Assembly: GCA_016946835.1 (NCBI GenBank) | Contig: JACVTC010000031.1 | Location: 1,265,001 to 1,329,000 of the forward strand | DNA length: 64,000 bases | Direction: 5' to 3' | DNA from: Neocallimastix lanati (nom. inval.) | Taxonomy: Eukaryota; Neocallimastigomycota; Neocallimastigomycetes; Neocallimastigales; Neocallimastigaceae | Shown here: one piece after another, positions 10,617 to 24,445 of the stretch | Numbering within the stretch: the first letter of the stretch is position 1 | How the letters are laid out: each line of letters begins with the position of its first letter | Translations under genes and position numbers: made by a program | Notes under the pieces: generated by a model | What the model saw: the letters and a program-made list of their open reading frames with translations, nothing else | Databases searched by the model: none | What the model was told of the DNA's origin: nothing

Positions 10617-10886
10617 GGTAAAAAAAATGAATATTTTTTCTTTCTTCTTCTACTTTTTTTCATGAGCAAGAACCATACTCATATTTATACTGTCTTTATG
10701 AAAAAAAAAAAAAATTTTACATTAATAATAATATCAATATATTTATATTTAAAAATTTTTTAAAAGAAAAAAAAATTATAAAAAAATATAAAAAAAAATT
10801 ATATAGTCTAGCTATATAATTTTTAAAATTTATTTTTTTTTTATATCTTTTTTTTTTTTTTTTTTTTTTTTAAATATTTTTTATTG

Positions 10887-10919
<33 letters not shown>

Positions 10920-12226
10920 TGAATGAACTCTATATAATAAAAAAAATAAAAATATTTTTTAATTGAACTAGCAATTAAATTTAATTTTCATTTCTTTTCA
11001 TTTCATTCCATCTTTTTTTTTTATCAATTTTTTTTCATGGTTTATTAATATAAACCATTTTTGAAAAAAAGATAAAGTTATTTAAATAAAATAAAAAAAA
11101 AAAAGGCAATATTTTTTCTCTATTATTTCTTTTTCAATTTAATAAAAATTATTATAAAATTAAGTGGTATAAGTATTTTATTTTGTAATTTAATAATCCA
11201 TATTAGCTTCAAATTTTTCAATCTATCTCTTGGTTATATATTACCTTTCGGTTTATATAATTATAATTTTTTTTTTTTTTTTCGTTTTTACTTAAATTAA
11301 ATTTTTAATACTTTAATGTATTTTCTATATATTATCCAATTAATTTAAAGAGAATTTCTCTTCTTTCAATTTTTTTTTTTTTTTTTGATTATCTTTTTCT
11401 TCTTTTTAAAGGACTTTTTAGATGTTTTTATTTTTCATGTTCGTTTTTTTTTTTTTTTTATAACAATATTTTTCACTTTCATAATCTTTACTCTGGATTT
11501 TTTTTCTAATTTTCTTTCATTAATAAGGTATAACTTTCAAACTTGAAACCATTAACAATTCTTTTAATATTCTTTCTTCCGTGTTTTTTTTTTTTTTTTT
11601 TTTTCTATTATACCCTTTAATTTTACTTTTGATTAATTTTATTAAATTAAACTTAATCTAATCAAAGCATGGAAGAAAAATAAAATATTATATCTTAAAA
11701 TATTATTATAATCTTTTAAAACTTACTTTCATTTCTTTTTCTATTATTTATAAAAAGTTTTATTTGATATAAATGTTTTTTTATTATTATTATTATTATG
11801 AAAAACCAGTTCCAAAATATAAAGTTTTAATTTATTTAATAATTCTTTTTATAAAATAATAGTAGATTATTTATTTCACTTAAAACCAATTGATCCTCTT
11901 TTCCAGAAAAAAAAATATAATTTACTTCTATAATTTTTAATAATTTTCAAAAATAGAACTAGCTATTTTTTATTATTATTATTATTTTATAAATTGATAT
12001 ATAATTTTTTTCAAAGATTTCTTTTCGATATCAGATCAATTTGGGATTATAATTCATTCTTCATCATCTTATCAATTTGATTTTTTTTTTTTTCTTTTAT
12101 ACCTCATAGACTAGATAAAGTTTTCTTCGTTTCTTTCATTTCTTTAAAAAAAAAAATATTTAAAAAAAAATCGGTAAAATATAAAAAAAAAATAAATTTG
12201 ATGATAAAAATTTAAAAAAAAAAAAA

Positions 12227-12340
12227 GCTTGTAACCAGGGAAGATACTGCGCGTAAAACATCAAGTCTTAAGCGTCGGTCGTTAAAAATAACCAGATTCT
12301 TACCGCCGAAACGGACCTTTTGGAACAAAATAGTTTGAGT
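12227..12340 (-). other. Isolated GC-rich island with a short coding-like frame
   Basis: About 114 bases that stand out by G+C content inside the desert. On the minus strand the frame is open across the whole island for about 36 codons and includes QKVRFGGKNLVIFNDRRLRL. On the plus strand it contains CTGCGCG and CGTCGGTCG. I do not recognise a tRNA, 5S rRNA or spliceosomal RNA in it. I found no flanking direct repeat. It may be an exon remnant of a mobile element or an unknown RNA gene. Confidence 0.35.
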
Positions 12341-15300
12341 TTAATAAAATAAAAAAAATTTTTTTCTTTAAAAATTATATTTCTTCATTTTTTTAAAAAC
12401 AATAGTTATAATAAAAAAAATTAGTAGAAAATACTAGCTTTTCATAATTTTTTTTACTATTTTATAACCTTTGTTATATAAAAAAATTCAGTTTTTATTT
12501 TTTAAAGTAAAAGTCCTTCGAAACCTTTTTTTTCTCGTCATCATTAACCAGAATGAATTGAAAATATTAAAAAAAATTGTTTCAAAAGTTTAAATTTATC
12601 AATTTATTAACCAGAATAAATTAATTATTTGTTTGTTTTGTTTGTTATTAAAAATAAAAAAGTAATAAAAGTATCTTTTTTTTTTATAATTTTTTTTTTT
12701 AATTTTTAAAATTTAAATAATATTGTAAATTATTATTATTATTTTTTTTTTCTTTAGTAAAAAAAATAAAAATTAATTAATTAAAAACTTCATGGTTTTA
12801 TTTTTTAACCAAAGAAAAAAAAATTTTCTTGTTTTTTTTTTTTTGAAAAGAGTTATTTTACCCTATATTAACCACTAAAAGGTTATCCTTTTTTTTATTT
12901 TATTCTGGTCTTTAAGAAGTAAATTTTACCATTCATTATGGAATTTTTTCTTTAATTGAATTGAAATAACTAAAAATTATTTTTTAGTTAATATTTTATC
13001 CTTTAATTTAAGTGATAATTTATTCTTCTTTTCAGTCGTTCAGAAAATTAATATAAAATTTTCCTCAACTTTCCAAGAATACATTTATATAGAGATGACG
13101 ATCAATCAGATCATGAATACTTTTAATATATAGTATAATTTCATTGATTTATTTTGTATTAATTCAATTAAAATAAAATAAAAGAAAACCGGTTAAAATG
13201 ACCTTTTCAATAAAAATTTTTCATAATAGTAGTAAATTTTCTTTTCTTTTCTTTTTTTTTTTTCTTCACAGGTATTAATATCTTTTTATGGAATTTAATT
13301 TTTTATTTATAATTTTAAAACTAAAAAAAAAAAGGAGTTCTTCATATTTTTTATATATGTTTTTTTTCTCTATCATCCACTATTTCAAGAACTTTTTTCT
13401 TAATTAAAAAAAATTAAACAGTTTTTCTTTATCTATTTTTAAATTCTAGATATACTTTAATAGATATATCTTATTAGCTATAAATTTTTACAGAAAAATA
13501 ATTTCAAGATTAATAAAATCTAATTTATTTAATTTTTTTCCACGTAATTCTATTGTCTTTTAATCTTTTAACCATAAAAAATAATTCAAAAGAAAAACTC
13601 TTTTAAGAAAAAGAATTTTTATAACAAAAGTAGCATTTTTGATTACAATTATCCCTTTTCCTCTTCATCTTTCTTCTAATATATTGTTTAAAGTATTTAT
13701 GTAAAAAAAAATTAATAAATACTTTTTATTAATCCTTTATAAACTATATTAGCATTATAGTGAATAAAATGAATTATTTTTTCCTTTAAATCAAATAGAA
13801 AACAAGTCAATCTATTATATATATTCTAATATTTCTCTACTATAAATATTTTTTTTTCATTTAGTATATATTTGTATATATATCTAAAAATACAGTTTAA
13901 TTTTTCTTTGTCTTTACTTCTTATTTAAAAAAAGTAATATTTAGTAGATTTAATAAAAAAAAGTTTTTTTTTTTTAAAGAAGGAAAAATAAAGAAGAATG
14001 ATATACATTTTTTTTAAAAAAAATATATATAGCTGAAAGTTTAAAAAATAACCATTACCGAAGGAATTAAAAGAAAAAGAAGAGTATAAAGTTTTAATTT
14101 TTTTAATAAAAATAAAATAAATAAATTTCTTTTATTTGTTAAAAAAAGTAGTCAATAACCATCCCCCCTAAATATAGATAATTATTTACTATTTTTAAAC
14201 ATTAAAAAATATAAAACTTTTATTGAATCTTTCTCTTTTTCCCTTCAGCTTTTATTTTTTTTTACTCTTCAAACTTTCATTCTTTTGAGCTTATCCTTTT
14301 TATTTTTTCTCTTCTTTTCAACCTTTCAAGGTATTGAATAAAAAAAGTATTACTTTAAAAATAATTTTATTATAAAATAAAATTATCTCTATTATATTAC
14401 TTTTTTCATCTTTCTTCACTGAATATTAAATAATATTCTTTTTTAAACAAAAAAAAAAAAAAACTTTACATTTTTTTATAAAAAAAATATATTTAAACTA
14501 TAAATAAAAATTAAAACTTTTAAAAAAATATATATATATTATGTTAAAAAATAATTAAATTATAAAATGTATAATTAATACATTCTTTTTTTTCTATACC
14601 AAGATAAGAAAAAAAAAAGAAAGAAAGAAAAAGGTTAAAAAGAAAAAATTATAAATTAAAAAAAAAAAAGGTATTTTTAAAATAATTATTAAAACATTAT
14701 TAAAAAAAAAAAAAAAACGAATAAATTTTTATTAATAATAAAAAAAAAAAAAAAACAGAGAGGGGAAAAAGGCTAAAATAAAAAAGGACTTAAAAAAAAA
14801 ATTATTTTTTTATCCCCTCTTTCATTCAACCTTTTTTTTTTTTTTTTTTTTTAATAAAACACCCCTCTCATAATTTTTTTTTTTTTTATTAGAAAAAAAT
14901 ATACTATTAAATAATTCTGAAAAATAAAAAAATATTTATTTCTTAAAAAAAAATTAAAAATGAAAAAGGTCGAATTTTGGGATATTTATAGTTTTTTTTT
15001 TCTTTTTTTTTTTCAAAATTATAAAATTTTTTATTCGTCTTTGGTATATTTATTATTATCTTTTTTAATTTATATTTAATTTAATATATAAATTAAATAT
15101 AAAAATATAAAAATATATAAAAAAAAATGTGAAAAAAAAAAAAGAAAAAATAATAATACATTGAAAAATAAATAATATTAAAAAGTCATAGTATATATTA
15201 TTATATAATAAATTATATATATTATTATAATATATAATATATTTTATATTATTAAACTATATTATTTATTATATATTATTGTATAATAAATTATTATATT

Positions 15301-16534
15301 ATTATATATATTATTTTATTATTTAATTATTCAGTTATTTAGTTATTCAATTATTTATTATTATAATATTATAAAATATATGTATTAATTATGATTTATT
15401 ATAATATAAAAAAGTTTATAATATTATTCAGTTATTCATTATGACATAAACTTTAGACTATATTAAAAATAAACTACTAAATCCATTTACTATTAATATA
15501 TATTACTATATATTATTAATATATTATAAATTAAATTTTACTTTTTTTTTTATAATTTTTTATTTATGAAACCAGTAATTATTATATTTGAAGCTAACTT
15601 TTAAAATAAAAAGAAATTGAATATATATAGAATATAATAATATAATTATTAACTATATATTATTATAAATAAGTATAATAATAATTTATAATCTATTAAT
15701 ATAATCATAATATTAATAAAATAAATATAATAAAAAAAAAAAAAAAGAAAAAAAAAAAAAAAGGAGAATATTTATTTTTTTTTTTTAATTTTCTTTTTTA
15801 ATTAATTTCTGAATCAAATAATACTTTTGTGAATAGATTAAAAAAAATGGTTACATTTATTATAATATATGAAATAATATATGTTACAATATTGGTTTCT
15901 TAAATTTTTCTATTCGAAATTAAAAGTTTATTTATTATAATTTTTCATTTTTATTCATTGTTATATTATAAGTTTATTTATTATATTTTTTTTTATTTTT
16001 CAATCATTTTTTATATTTATTTTATATTAAAATTTTAAATAATGTATGGATTATTGAATTTTTTTTTAAATTTAAAATTGATATAAAGTTTTATTATTAA
16101 ATTGTTATATATAAAGAAATATATTTCACAAATATATTAAATAAATAGAAATTAATTTAAAAAATTTTTTTTTTGAATGATACAAACTTTTCTTTTTTTT
16201 TAATATAAAAAAATATAAATTAATATATATATAAAATATATAAAATATATATTAAATTATATAATTTAATCAATAAATTAAATTCCTTAAATATAAACTC
16301 TAATTCATAATAAAATAAAATATTATAATAAATAAAGTTTTTAATTCTATTTTTTTGAAGAATGTCATAACAAAAGTTAAATTAAAAAATAGATTAATCA
16401 TCGTTTAAAGTAATAATAATAAAGTATTAAGTAATGATAGTAAAGATAAAAAAAAATATTAATAATTAAAATTATATTCATAATTAAATAATAAAAAAAT
16501 TAAATAATAATAATAATTAAAGATAAAAATTATA

Positions 16535-16803
16535 ATAAATAATTAAATAATAAATAATTAAATAATAAATAATTAAATAATAAATAATTAAATAATAAAT
16601 AATTAAAAAATAAATAATTAAATAATAAATAATTGAATAATTGAATAATTAAATAATTGAATAATTAAATAATAAATAATAAATAATAAATAATAAATAA
16701 TAAATAATAAATAATTGAATAATAAATAATAAATAATAAATAATAAATAATAAATAATAAATAATAAATAATCAAATAATAAATAATAATAATAAATAAT
16801 TTG
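16535..16803. repeat. AATAATAAATAATTGAAT-type minisatellite, array 1
   Basis: Tandem AT-only repeats built from AAATAATAAATAATT, with TTGAAT variants appearing in the middle. It is the same family as the array at 23946-24445 and the inverted array at 21640-21935. Confidence 0.85.
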
Positions 16804-17193
16804 AATCTTTAATTTTATTAAATAAAGATATAAAAATAATAATGAAATGAAATGAATTTTTTCTTTTTCTTTTTCTTTTTATTAATATTTTCATATTAAT
16901 TTTTAAAATTTAACTTTAATTTTTAAGAAAATTAGATTTTATCATTTGTTCTAAAATAATGAAATTATTATACTAAAAAAAAAAAAATTGATTAGTTTTC
17001 TTTTTTTTTTTTTTATAATACCATTATAAATATTAATTAGAATGAAATAAAATCAAAGTAATAAATATAATAGTTAATAAATAATAAAAATAAAAAAAAA
17101 AAAAAAAACAATTAAAGTAATAAAATAGAATAAAATAAAATAAAATAATTTATTATTATTATTTTTTTTAATTAATTAATTTTATTATTTTAG

Positions 17194-17257
17194 CAATAAT
17201 AACAGAATTAAAGATGATGGTAGTTCAAAGCAGTTTTCTGGGGATGCTTATTATTAA
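17194..17257 (+). other. Possible orphan terminal exon
   Basis: Directly after an acceptor-like TATTTTAG, one plus-strand frame reads SNNNRIKDDGSSKQFSGDAYY and then a TAA stop. The codon choice and G+C content resemble coding DNA more than the surroundings do. No upstream exon could be joined with confidence. It could be the last exon of a broken gene, or chance. Confidence 0.25.
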
Positions 17258-17614
17258 TTAAAATTTACTCATAATATTAAAATTTTAAAGAAAAATTAAA
17301 AATTAAAAAAACTTTAAAAAAAAAAAAAAAACTTCTCATCAACTATTATTAAATTTAATAACATTCTAGCTCTAACCTTTTTAATTAATTCCTTTTTTTT
17401 TTTTTTTTTATTATTTATTTATATATTCATTGGAATGAAAAAAAGGATTTCATTTCTCCTGTTCGTTGTATTTTTTTTATAACTGAATTTCATTTATTTA
17501 ATTTATTTATTTATTTATTTAAACATTTATTTATTTAAGCATTCATTCATTTATTTAATTTATTTATTAGTATTATTTAATATGTGACTTTTTTCATTTT
17601 TTGTAATTTTATTT

Positions 17615-17735
17615 TATTTTATTTTATTTTATTCCATCTGTACTTTATATTCACATTTCTTCTATTTATTTTATTTTATTTTATTCCATCTGTACTTTAT
17701 ATTTATACTTCTTCTTTTTATTTTATTTTATTTTT
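17615..17735. repeat. Short tandem duplication with ATTCCATCTGTACTTTATAT
   Basis: The segment ATTCCATCTGTACTTTATAT, followed by a pyrimidine-rich stretch and TTTTA repeats, occurs twice head to tail, starting at about 17623 and 17674. It is non-coding. Confidence 0.7.
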
Positions 17736-17819
17736 ATAACAAGTAATATTTTCTTTAAAAATAAATATAATAATAAAAATAAAAATAAAAAAGACTGAAT
17801 AAAATTTAAAAGTATTTAT

Positions 17820-17820
17820 A

Positions 17821-17863
<43 letters not shown>

Positions 17864-17962
17864 TAATAATAATAATAATAAAATAATAATAAAATAATAA
17901 AATAATAATAAAATAATAAATAATAATAATAAAATAATGAAAATAATAATAATAATAATAAA
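17820..17962. repeat. (AAT)n microsatellite with AAAAT breaks
   Basis: AAT triplets interrupted by extra A bases every few units. Confidence 0.85.
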
Positions 17963-18013
17963 GACATAATTATTTTTTCTTTTTCTTGTTTTATTTTTAT
18001 TTTTTTTCTTTTT

Positions 18014-18047
<34 letters not shown>

Positions 18048-18199
18048 TTTTTTTTCCTTTTTTATCCTAAACAAATAAACAAAAAAAAAAAAATTTTTTT
18101 TTCATTTTTTTCTTCTTTATCAACTGAATTTGAATAAAAAAGGAAAAAAAAATAGAAAAAAGAAATAAAACAAGAAAAAGAAAAAATAATTATATTTTA

Positions 18200-18345
18200 T
18201 TATTTTATTATTATTTTATTATTATTTTCATTATTTAATATTTTATAATATTTTATAATATTTTATAATATTTTATAATATTTAATAATATTTTATATTT
18301 TATAATATTTTATAAGATTTTATAAGATTTTATAAGATTTCATTA
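18200..18345. repeat. ATATTTTATA tandem repeat
   Basis: About ten copies of a decamer close to ATAATATTTT, later changing to ATAAGATTTT. It is non-coding. Confidence 0.75.
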
Positions 18346-20877
18346 TTTCATTTTAATTTCAAAGCATCGACTAAACCTTATTTAATAATAAAATCTTGAT
18401 TCATGCGATAAAAATTACAATTAATATTAACATAAGAAAATAAGAAAATAAAAATAAAGGAAAATATTGAATCCTTGGATCATTTATTATTTTTATCTTC
18501 TAGGAACGAAAGAAAGAAAGAAAGAATCATACAAACATAAAAAATAAAAATTAAAAATTAAAATATAACTATATATATATATATATATAAAAAAAGAATC
18601 CATCCCAATAAGATAGAATAATTAAATCATAAAAATATAAATAAATAAATAAATATAAATGGAATATTCATTCATTTACACAACCTCATTATATCTAAAA
18701 AAATAATAATAAAAGTAAAAAATAAAAAAAAAAAAAAGAAAAAAAGTTTTTATTATTTTTTATAAATAATCAATGCATAAATTTAAGAAATAGGAAAATA
18801 CAAATAAATATAAAATAATTATAAAATAAAATAAAATAAAATAAAAATAAATATAAAATAATTATAAAAAATAAAATAATTATAAAATAAAAAATAAAAA
18901 TAAAAATAATTATAAAAAATAAAATAAAAAATTGTTCCTTCTAATATTAATAAATAAATATAAATGTAATATTTATATATTCCATGCATTTTATATATTC
19001 TTTATATTCTCTATATTTCATATATTTCATATATTCTCTATATTCTAAGTATTTTATATATTCTATGTGCATAAATTAATTGATTCTCTTTTTTTTAAAA
19101 AAAAAATAAAAAAATTGACATTAATTTCTTAATAATGAATAAAATCACAAGACTTAACCTCCTATGATATATACTGTAATATTCATAATATTTTTAAGTC
19201 CTTCCCTGCACTAACTACTAATCTAATTGTATTGTTCCTTTTTTGTTATTATAGACTTTATAGATAAATTATATAAAGTAATTACAATTGGTATAGCTAA
19301 CTTAATTTTATATATATACTTATATACTAATAATAATAATAATAATAATTTATAATAGTAAAAACTATATAGTAATACTATGATTAATAATAATAAATTA
19401 ATATGGAAAAATATTATATAATAAAAGTCAAGATGATCCATATATAAACTTTAATTTTAATATTTTTGCACTTTATTTTTATTACTATGTAATAATAAAT
19501 TGATGTATTTATTTCATCTATCATTGATTTTTTTCTATTGATTTATATATACAACTTTATATATTAGTTATATTTATATTAATATTTTCATATTCTTTTT
19601 TTTTTTTTTTTATTTTTTTTTTAGTAATTAATATTTTTATTTATTTATTAATTATAAATACATTTATTTTATTTTATTTAATATTATTATTTATTTAATA
19701 TTTTTATTTATTTAATATTATTATTTATTTAATATTTTTATTTATTTAATATTATATTTAATATTTTTATTTTAATCTAAAATTTTTTTTTTTCTTAATC
19801 TAAAATTTTTTTTTTTAATCTATTTCTAATTTCCAAAAAAAGAATTGTAATCATTCACGAGACCCACTGTTTAATTAAATTTCAAATAAAAAAAAAGGAA
19901 AAAAAGAAAAAAAGAAAAAACTTTTTAGAAAATTGTTTTTTTTTTTTATTTTTATTTTTTTTCATTTATTTATTTATTTATTTATTTATTCATTGATTTA
20001 TTCATTGATTTATTTATTAATTTTTTCATATTTTTTTAATTTATTTTTATATAAATATTTTTATCCTAAAAAATTAATTAAATCGACTTTTATAGTTAAA
20101 TTTAATTTTCTATTTTAATTTAAAAAAAATTTTTTTTTTAAAATTCTATCCTGTTAATTTATCATATATAAAATAATATAAAATAATATAAAATAATATA
20201 AAATAATATTAAATAATATAAAATAATATAAAATAAAATAGAATAGAATAGTTATAAACTATACTATAAAATAATATAAAATAATAAAAACTATAAATTA
20301 GATATTAAATAAAGTTTATATCGTGTAAATTAAAATAAATTGTCTTTTTTTTTTTTTTTTTTTTTTTTGAAAATGACTGGTAAAATTAAAAAAATGAAAT
20401 AGAATGAAATGAATTAAAAATGGTGACTCTTCTTTTTTTTTTATTATATCTATGTTATAGAGAGAGAGTAGTAATAGCTATGAATTATTAATTATTTATT
20501 ATTTTCATTTTAATATTTTAATGCATAGATGTAGTAATAATCTTTTTTTTTTTTTATAGATATATATATTACATATAATAATGTATTTAGAATAGAGAAA
20601 TGATGACTAATCATAATGAACTCTTTAATAATAATTAACTGTCACTGTGATATATGAGTAATCAAAGTATTAAAAAAAGAAAAAATAATATTAATAAAGA
20701 TATATATATAAAAACAAAAAGCAAGTTTTTTCTCTCTCTATCATGTACTATGTATTACAAATTCAAAGGTATTGTGAAAGTGAAACAGTATTAAGAAATA
20801 ATATTAAAAATAAAGGCATGATATTATGATATAATATGTAACACTGTAAAACGTTAAACCATATTGTATTCATTTTT

Positions 20878-21025
<148 letters not shown>

Positions 21026-21252
21026 ATTAATTATTATTTATTATTTATTTATATCAATTTTTTTTATATATAAAAAAATTATTACAATAGTTTAATTTAT
21101 TTACGTTACATAAAAATTTTATGTAGAGGAATCTTTTAATTTTTTTTTTTAATTAATATATTTTATTACATATTAAAAAAAAGGAAAAAAAAGAAAAGAA
21201 AAGAAGGAAAAGAGTTTTTTTTTTTTTTTTTTAAAAAAGTTTTATGATTAAA

Positions 21253-21460
21253 TTCAATAATAAATATAAAATAATAATAAATATAAAATAATAATAAATA
21301 TAAAATAATAATAAATATAAAATAATAATAAATATAAAATAATAATAAATATAAAATAATAATAAATATAAAATAATAATAAATATAAAATAATAATAAA
21401 TATAAAATAATAATAAATATAAAATAATAATAAATATAAAATAATAATTAAATATAAAAT
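21253..21460. repeat. 16-bp minisatellite TAAATATAAAATAATA
   Basis: About a dozen nearly identical head-to-tail copies of a 16-base AT-only unit. The strong homogeneity is notable compared with the other arrays. Confidence 0.85.
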
Positions 21461-21639
21461 AAAATCTAAAACTATATATAAATATAATTCATTATTATTT
21501 ATATATATTATAATATTAAAAAATTATAATATTAAAAAATATTTATATATGTCTTAAATTTGAATAAGGAATAAATATTATAATAATAATTAGAAAATAA
21601 ATGAATTTATTCATCTTTTTTTTTTTTTTATTCTAATTT

Positions 21640-21935
21640 ATTTTCATTATTTTATAATTTATTATTTAATTTTATAATTATATAATTATTTAATTATTTA
21701 ATTATTTAATTATTTATTATTTATTATATTTATTATTTATTATTTATTATTCAATTATTTATTATTTATTATTATTATTTATTATTTATTATTTATTATT
21801 TATTATTTATTATTTATTATTTATCAATTATTATTTATTATTTAATTATTTAATTATTTATTATTTATTATTCAATTATTTATTATTTATTATTTATTAT
21901 TCATTATTTATTATTTATTATTTATTATATAATTA
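21640..21935. repeat. AATAATAAATAATTGAAT-type minisatellite, array 2 (inverted)
   Basis: Units such as TTATTATTTATTATTCAATT, which are the reverse complement of the units at 16535-16803 and 23946-24445. The family is therefore present in both orientations. Confidence 0.8.
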
Positions 21936-22149
21936 ATTAATTATTTATTTATTACTCCAATATTATTTTTATTAAACAACTCAATTTGTACTAATTTATC
22001 GTATATTAAGCAGAATAATGATAATATATTTGTAAATTAAAAGATCACATATTAAAAAAAGCTAAAAGTGTAAACAATTTAAATTAAAATAGTGACATAA
22101 TAAATTGTATTAAATTATTTTTATTTCTATTAATGAAATCAAAAAATTA

Positions 22150-22188
<39 letters not shown>

Positions 22189-22300
22189 ATATAATAAATA
22201 AATATAATAATATGAATAAATTAAGTAAATAAATAATAATGTAAATAAATAAATAAATAAATATAATAAAATAAATAAATAAATAAATAAATAAAATAGA
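22150..22300. repeat. (AAAT)n microsatellite with TAATAT breaks
   Basis: Several AAAT tracts interrupted by ATATAATA. A polypurine AAGAAT repeat follows at about 22320-22430. Confidence 0.8.
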
Positions 22301-23721
22301 TAAAACTACAACAATTATTGAAGAAAAAGAATAAGAATAATAAGAATAAGAAAAAGAATTAAGAGTAAGAAAAAGAATAAGAATAATAAGAATAAGAATA
22401 AGAATTAAGAATTAATTATTAAGAATTAAGAATTAATTATTATTGAAAGTATTATTAATGAAAAAGAAATTTGATCTTTCTATATAAAGAAAAAGGAAAA
22501 AAAAAGTTTAAAATTGATACGATCTATTAAGAAAAATCTTTTTTTTTTTTTATATATATATTTATTTTATTGCATATTTATTTTATTGCATAATTATTTT
22601 TTTTTTTTGCCTAAATCATAATAAAAATGACTTTTAAAATGACCTGCATAGAGTTTTTTTTTTCTTGGTAAAAATAAAAAAAAAAAATATGGTAATCTTA
22701 TAAAAATAAATGTTAATTAAATCAACGAAAATAAATAAATGAATAGGATTAAATAAAAATACCAAAGAAAACAAAGAGGAAAAAAAAATTAAAAAAATTA
22801 AAAAAAGAATGAATGAATGAACTAGAATTTTTTAAAAAAAAATTTTAAAAAAAAAACAAAATTATAATTTTTATGAAGGAATGAAAAGTAAAAATAAAAA
22901 ATAAAACTAAAAAAAAAAATAAAACTAAAATAAAGAAAATAAAGAAAATTTATAGTTATTATTTAATATTTAATATTTAATATTAAATATTTATATAAAT
23001 AAATAAATAAATAAATAAAATAATATATTTTATCTTTAATATGTAAAATATTAATTGTTAACGAATTACAAAAAAAAAAAAAAAAAAAAAAAAAATCTTT
23101 AAGTAAAAACTGACCGTTTAAAAAAAAAAATGAAACATTAAATTAATTAATCCATTATCAGATATATAATAAAAAATGCATCTAAAATGTGTTAAAATTA
23201 ACATCTGAAATATTAAAAAAAATATATATAAAGTTCTTTTTTTTTTTATATTTATTTACTGATTGATTTAATATCATGGCTAAAGAGTTAAAAAATTATC
23301 ATTCATAAAATAAAAATAAAAATTGAAGATAAATAAATAAATATATAAATAAATATATATATCCACAACACTTTACTTTTTTTTTTCTTTCTACATTTTT
23401 ATTTTTTATTTCATATTTTATAATATTTAATATTTTAATATCTATCTATAATATATATATATTTTTTTCTTTTTTTACTTTTTTATATTGTATTCATTAA
23501 TTAATAGAATAAATAATAAAAATAAAAAATAAAAAAAAAAAAGGTCATATGAAGGATTTGTTAATAAATACAATAAAATAATAGAATAGAATAATAATCA
23601 ATACAATAATTTTACAGGTAAAGGAAAAGTTAAAGAGAATCAAATGGGATAATAAATAATAATTAAAAACAATAAAAACAGTAAAAAAAAGAAACAAAAA
23701 AAAAAAGTGAATAATGTATCA

Positions 23722-23756
<35 letters not shown>

Positions 23757-23945
23757 TTTTATTTTTTGTTTCTATCTTGACCGCTTTATATTATATTATA
23801 ATATAATATATTATAATATAGGATAGGATAGGATTAGTCTATTTAATTTTTTCTATTTTCTTTTTTATTTCTAACTTTATTTTACTTAAACTTTTATTAA
23901 ATAAACACAAAATAATACTAAATAACAATAAAAAGAGTATTTATT

Positions 23946-24445
23946 AATAAATAATAAATAATAAATAATTAAATAATAAATAATAAATAATTGAATAATA
24001 AATAATAAATAATAAATAATTAAATAATTAAATAATTGAATAATAAATAATAAATAATAAATAATAAATAATTGAATAATAAATAATTGAATAATAAATA
24101 ATTGAATAATAAATAATAAATAATTGAATAATAAATAATTGAATAATAAATAATAAATAATAAATAATAAATAGTAAATAATTAAATAATTAAATAATTG
24201 AATAATAAATAATAAATAATAAATAATAAATAATTGAATAATAAATAATTGAATAATAAATAATTGAATAATAAATAATAAATAATTGAATAATAAATAA
24301 TAAATAATTGAATAATAAATAATTGAATAATAAATAATAAATAATTGAATAATAAATAATTGAATAATAAATAATAAATAATTGAATAATAAATAATAAA
24401 TATAATAAATAATAAATAATTAAATAATTAAATAATTAAATAATT
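23946..24445. repeat. AATAATAAATAATTGAAT-type minisatellite, array 3
   Basis: About 500 bases of AATAAT, AAATAATT and TTGAATAAT units in variable order. It is the longest array of this family in the window and lies in the same orientation as array 1. Confidence 0.85.

Noticed and set aside
23600-23645. Possible short terminal exon GKGKVKENQMG after TTTTACAG
   Set aside because: It is only 11 codons, has no upstream partner, and the composition is compatible with chance.
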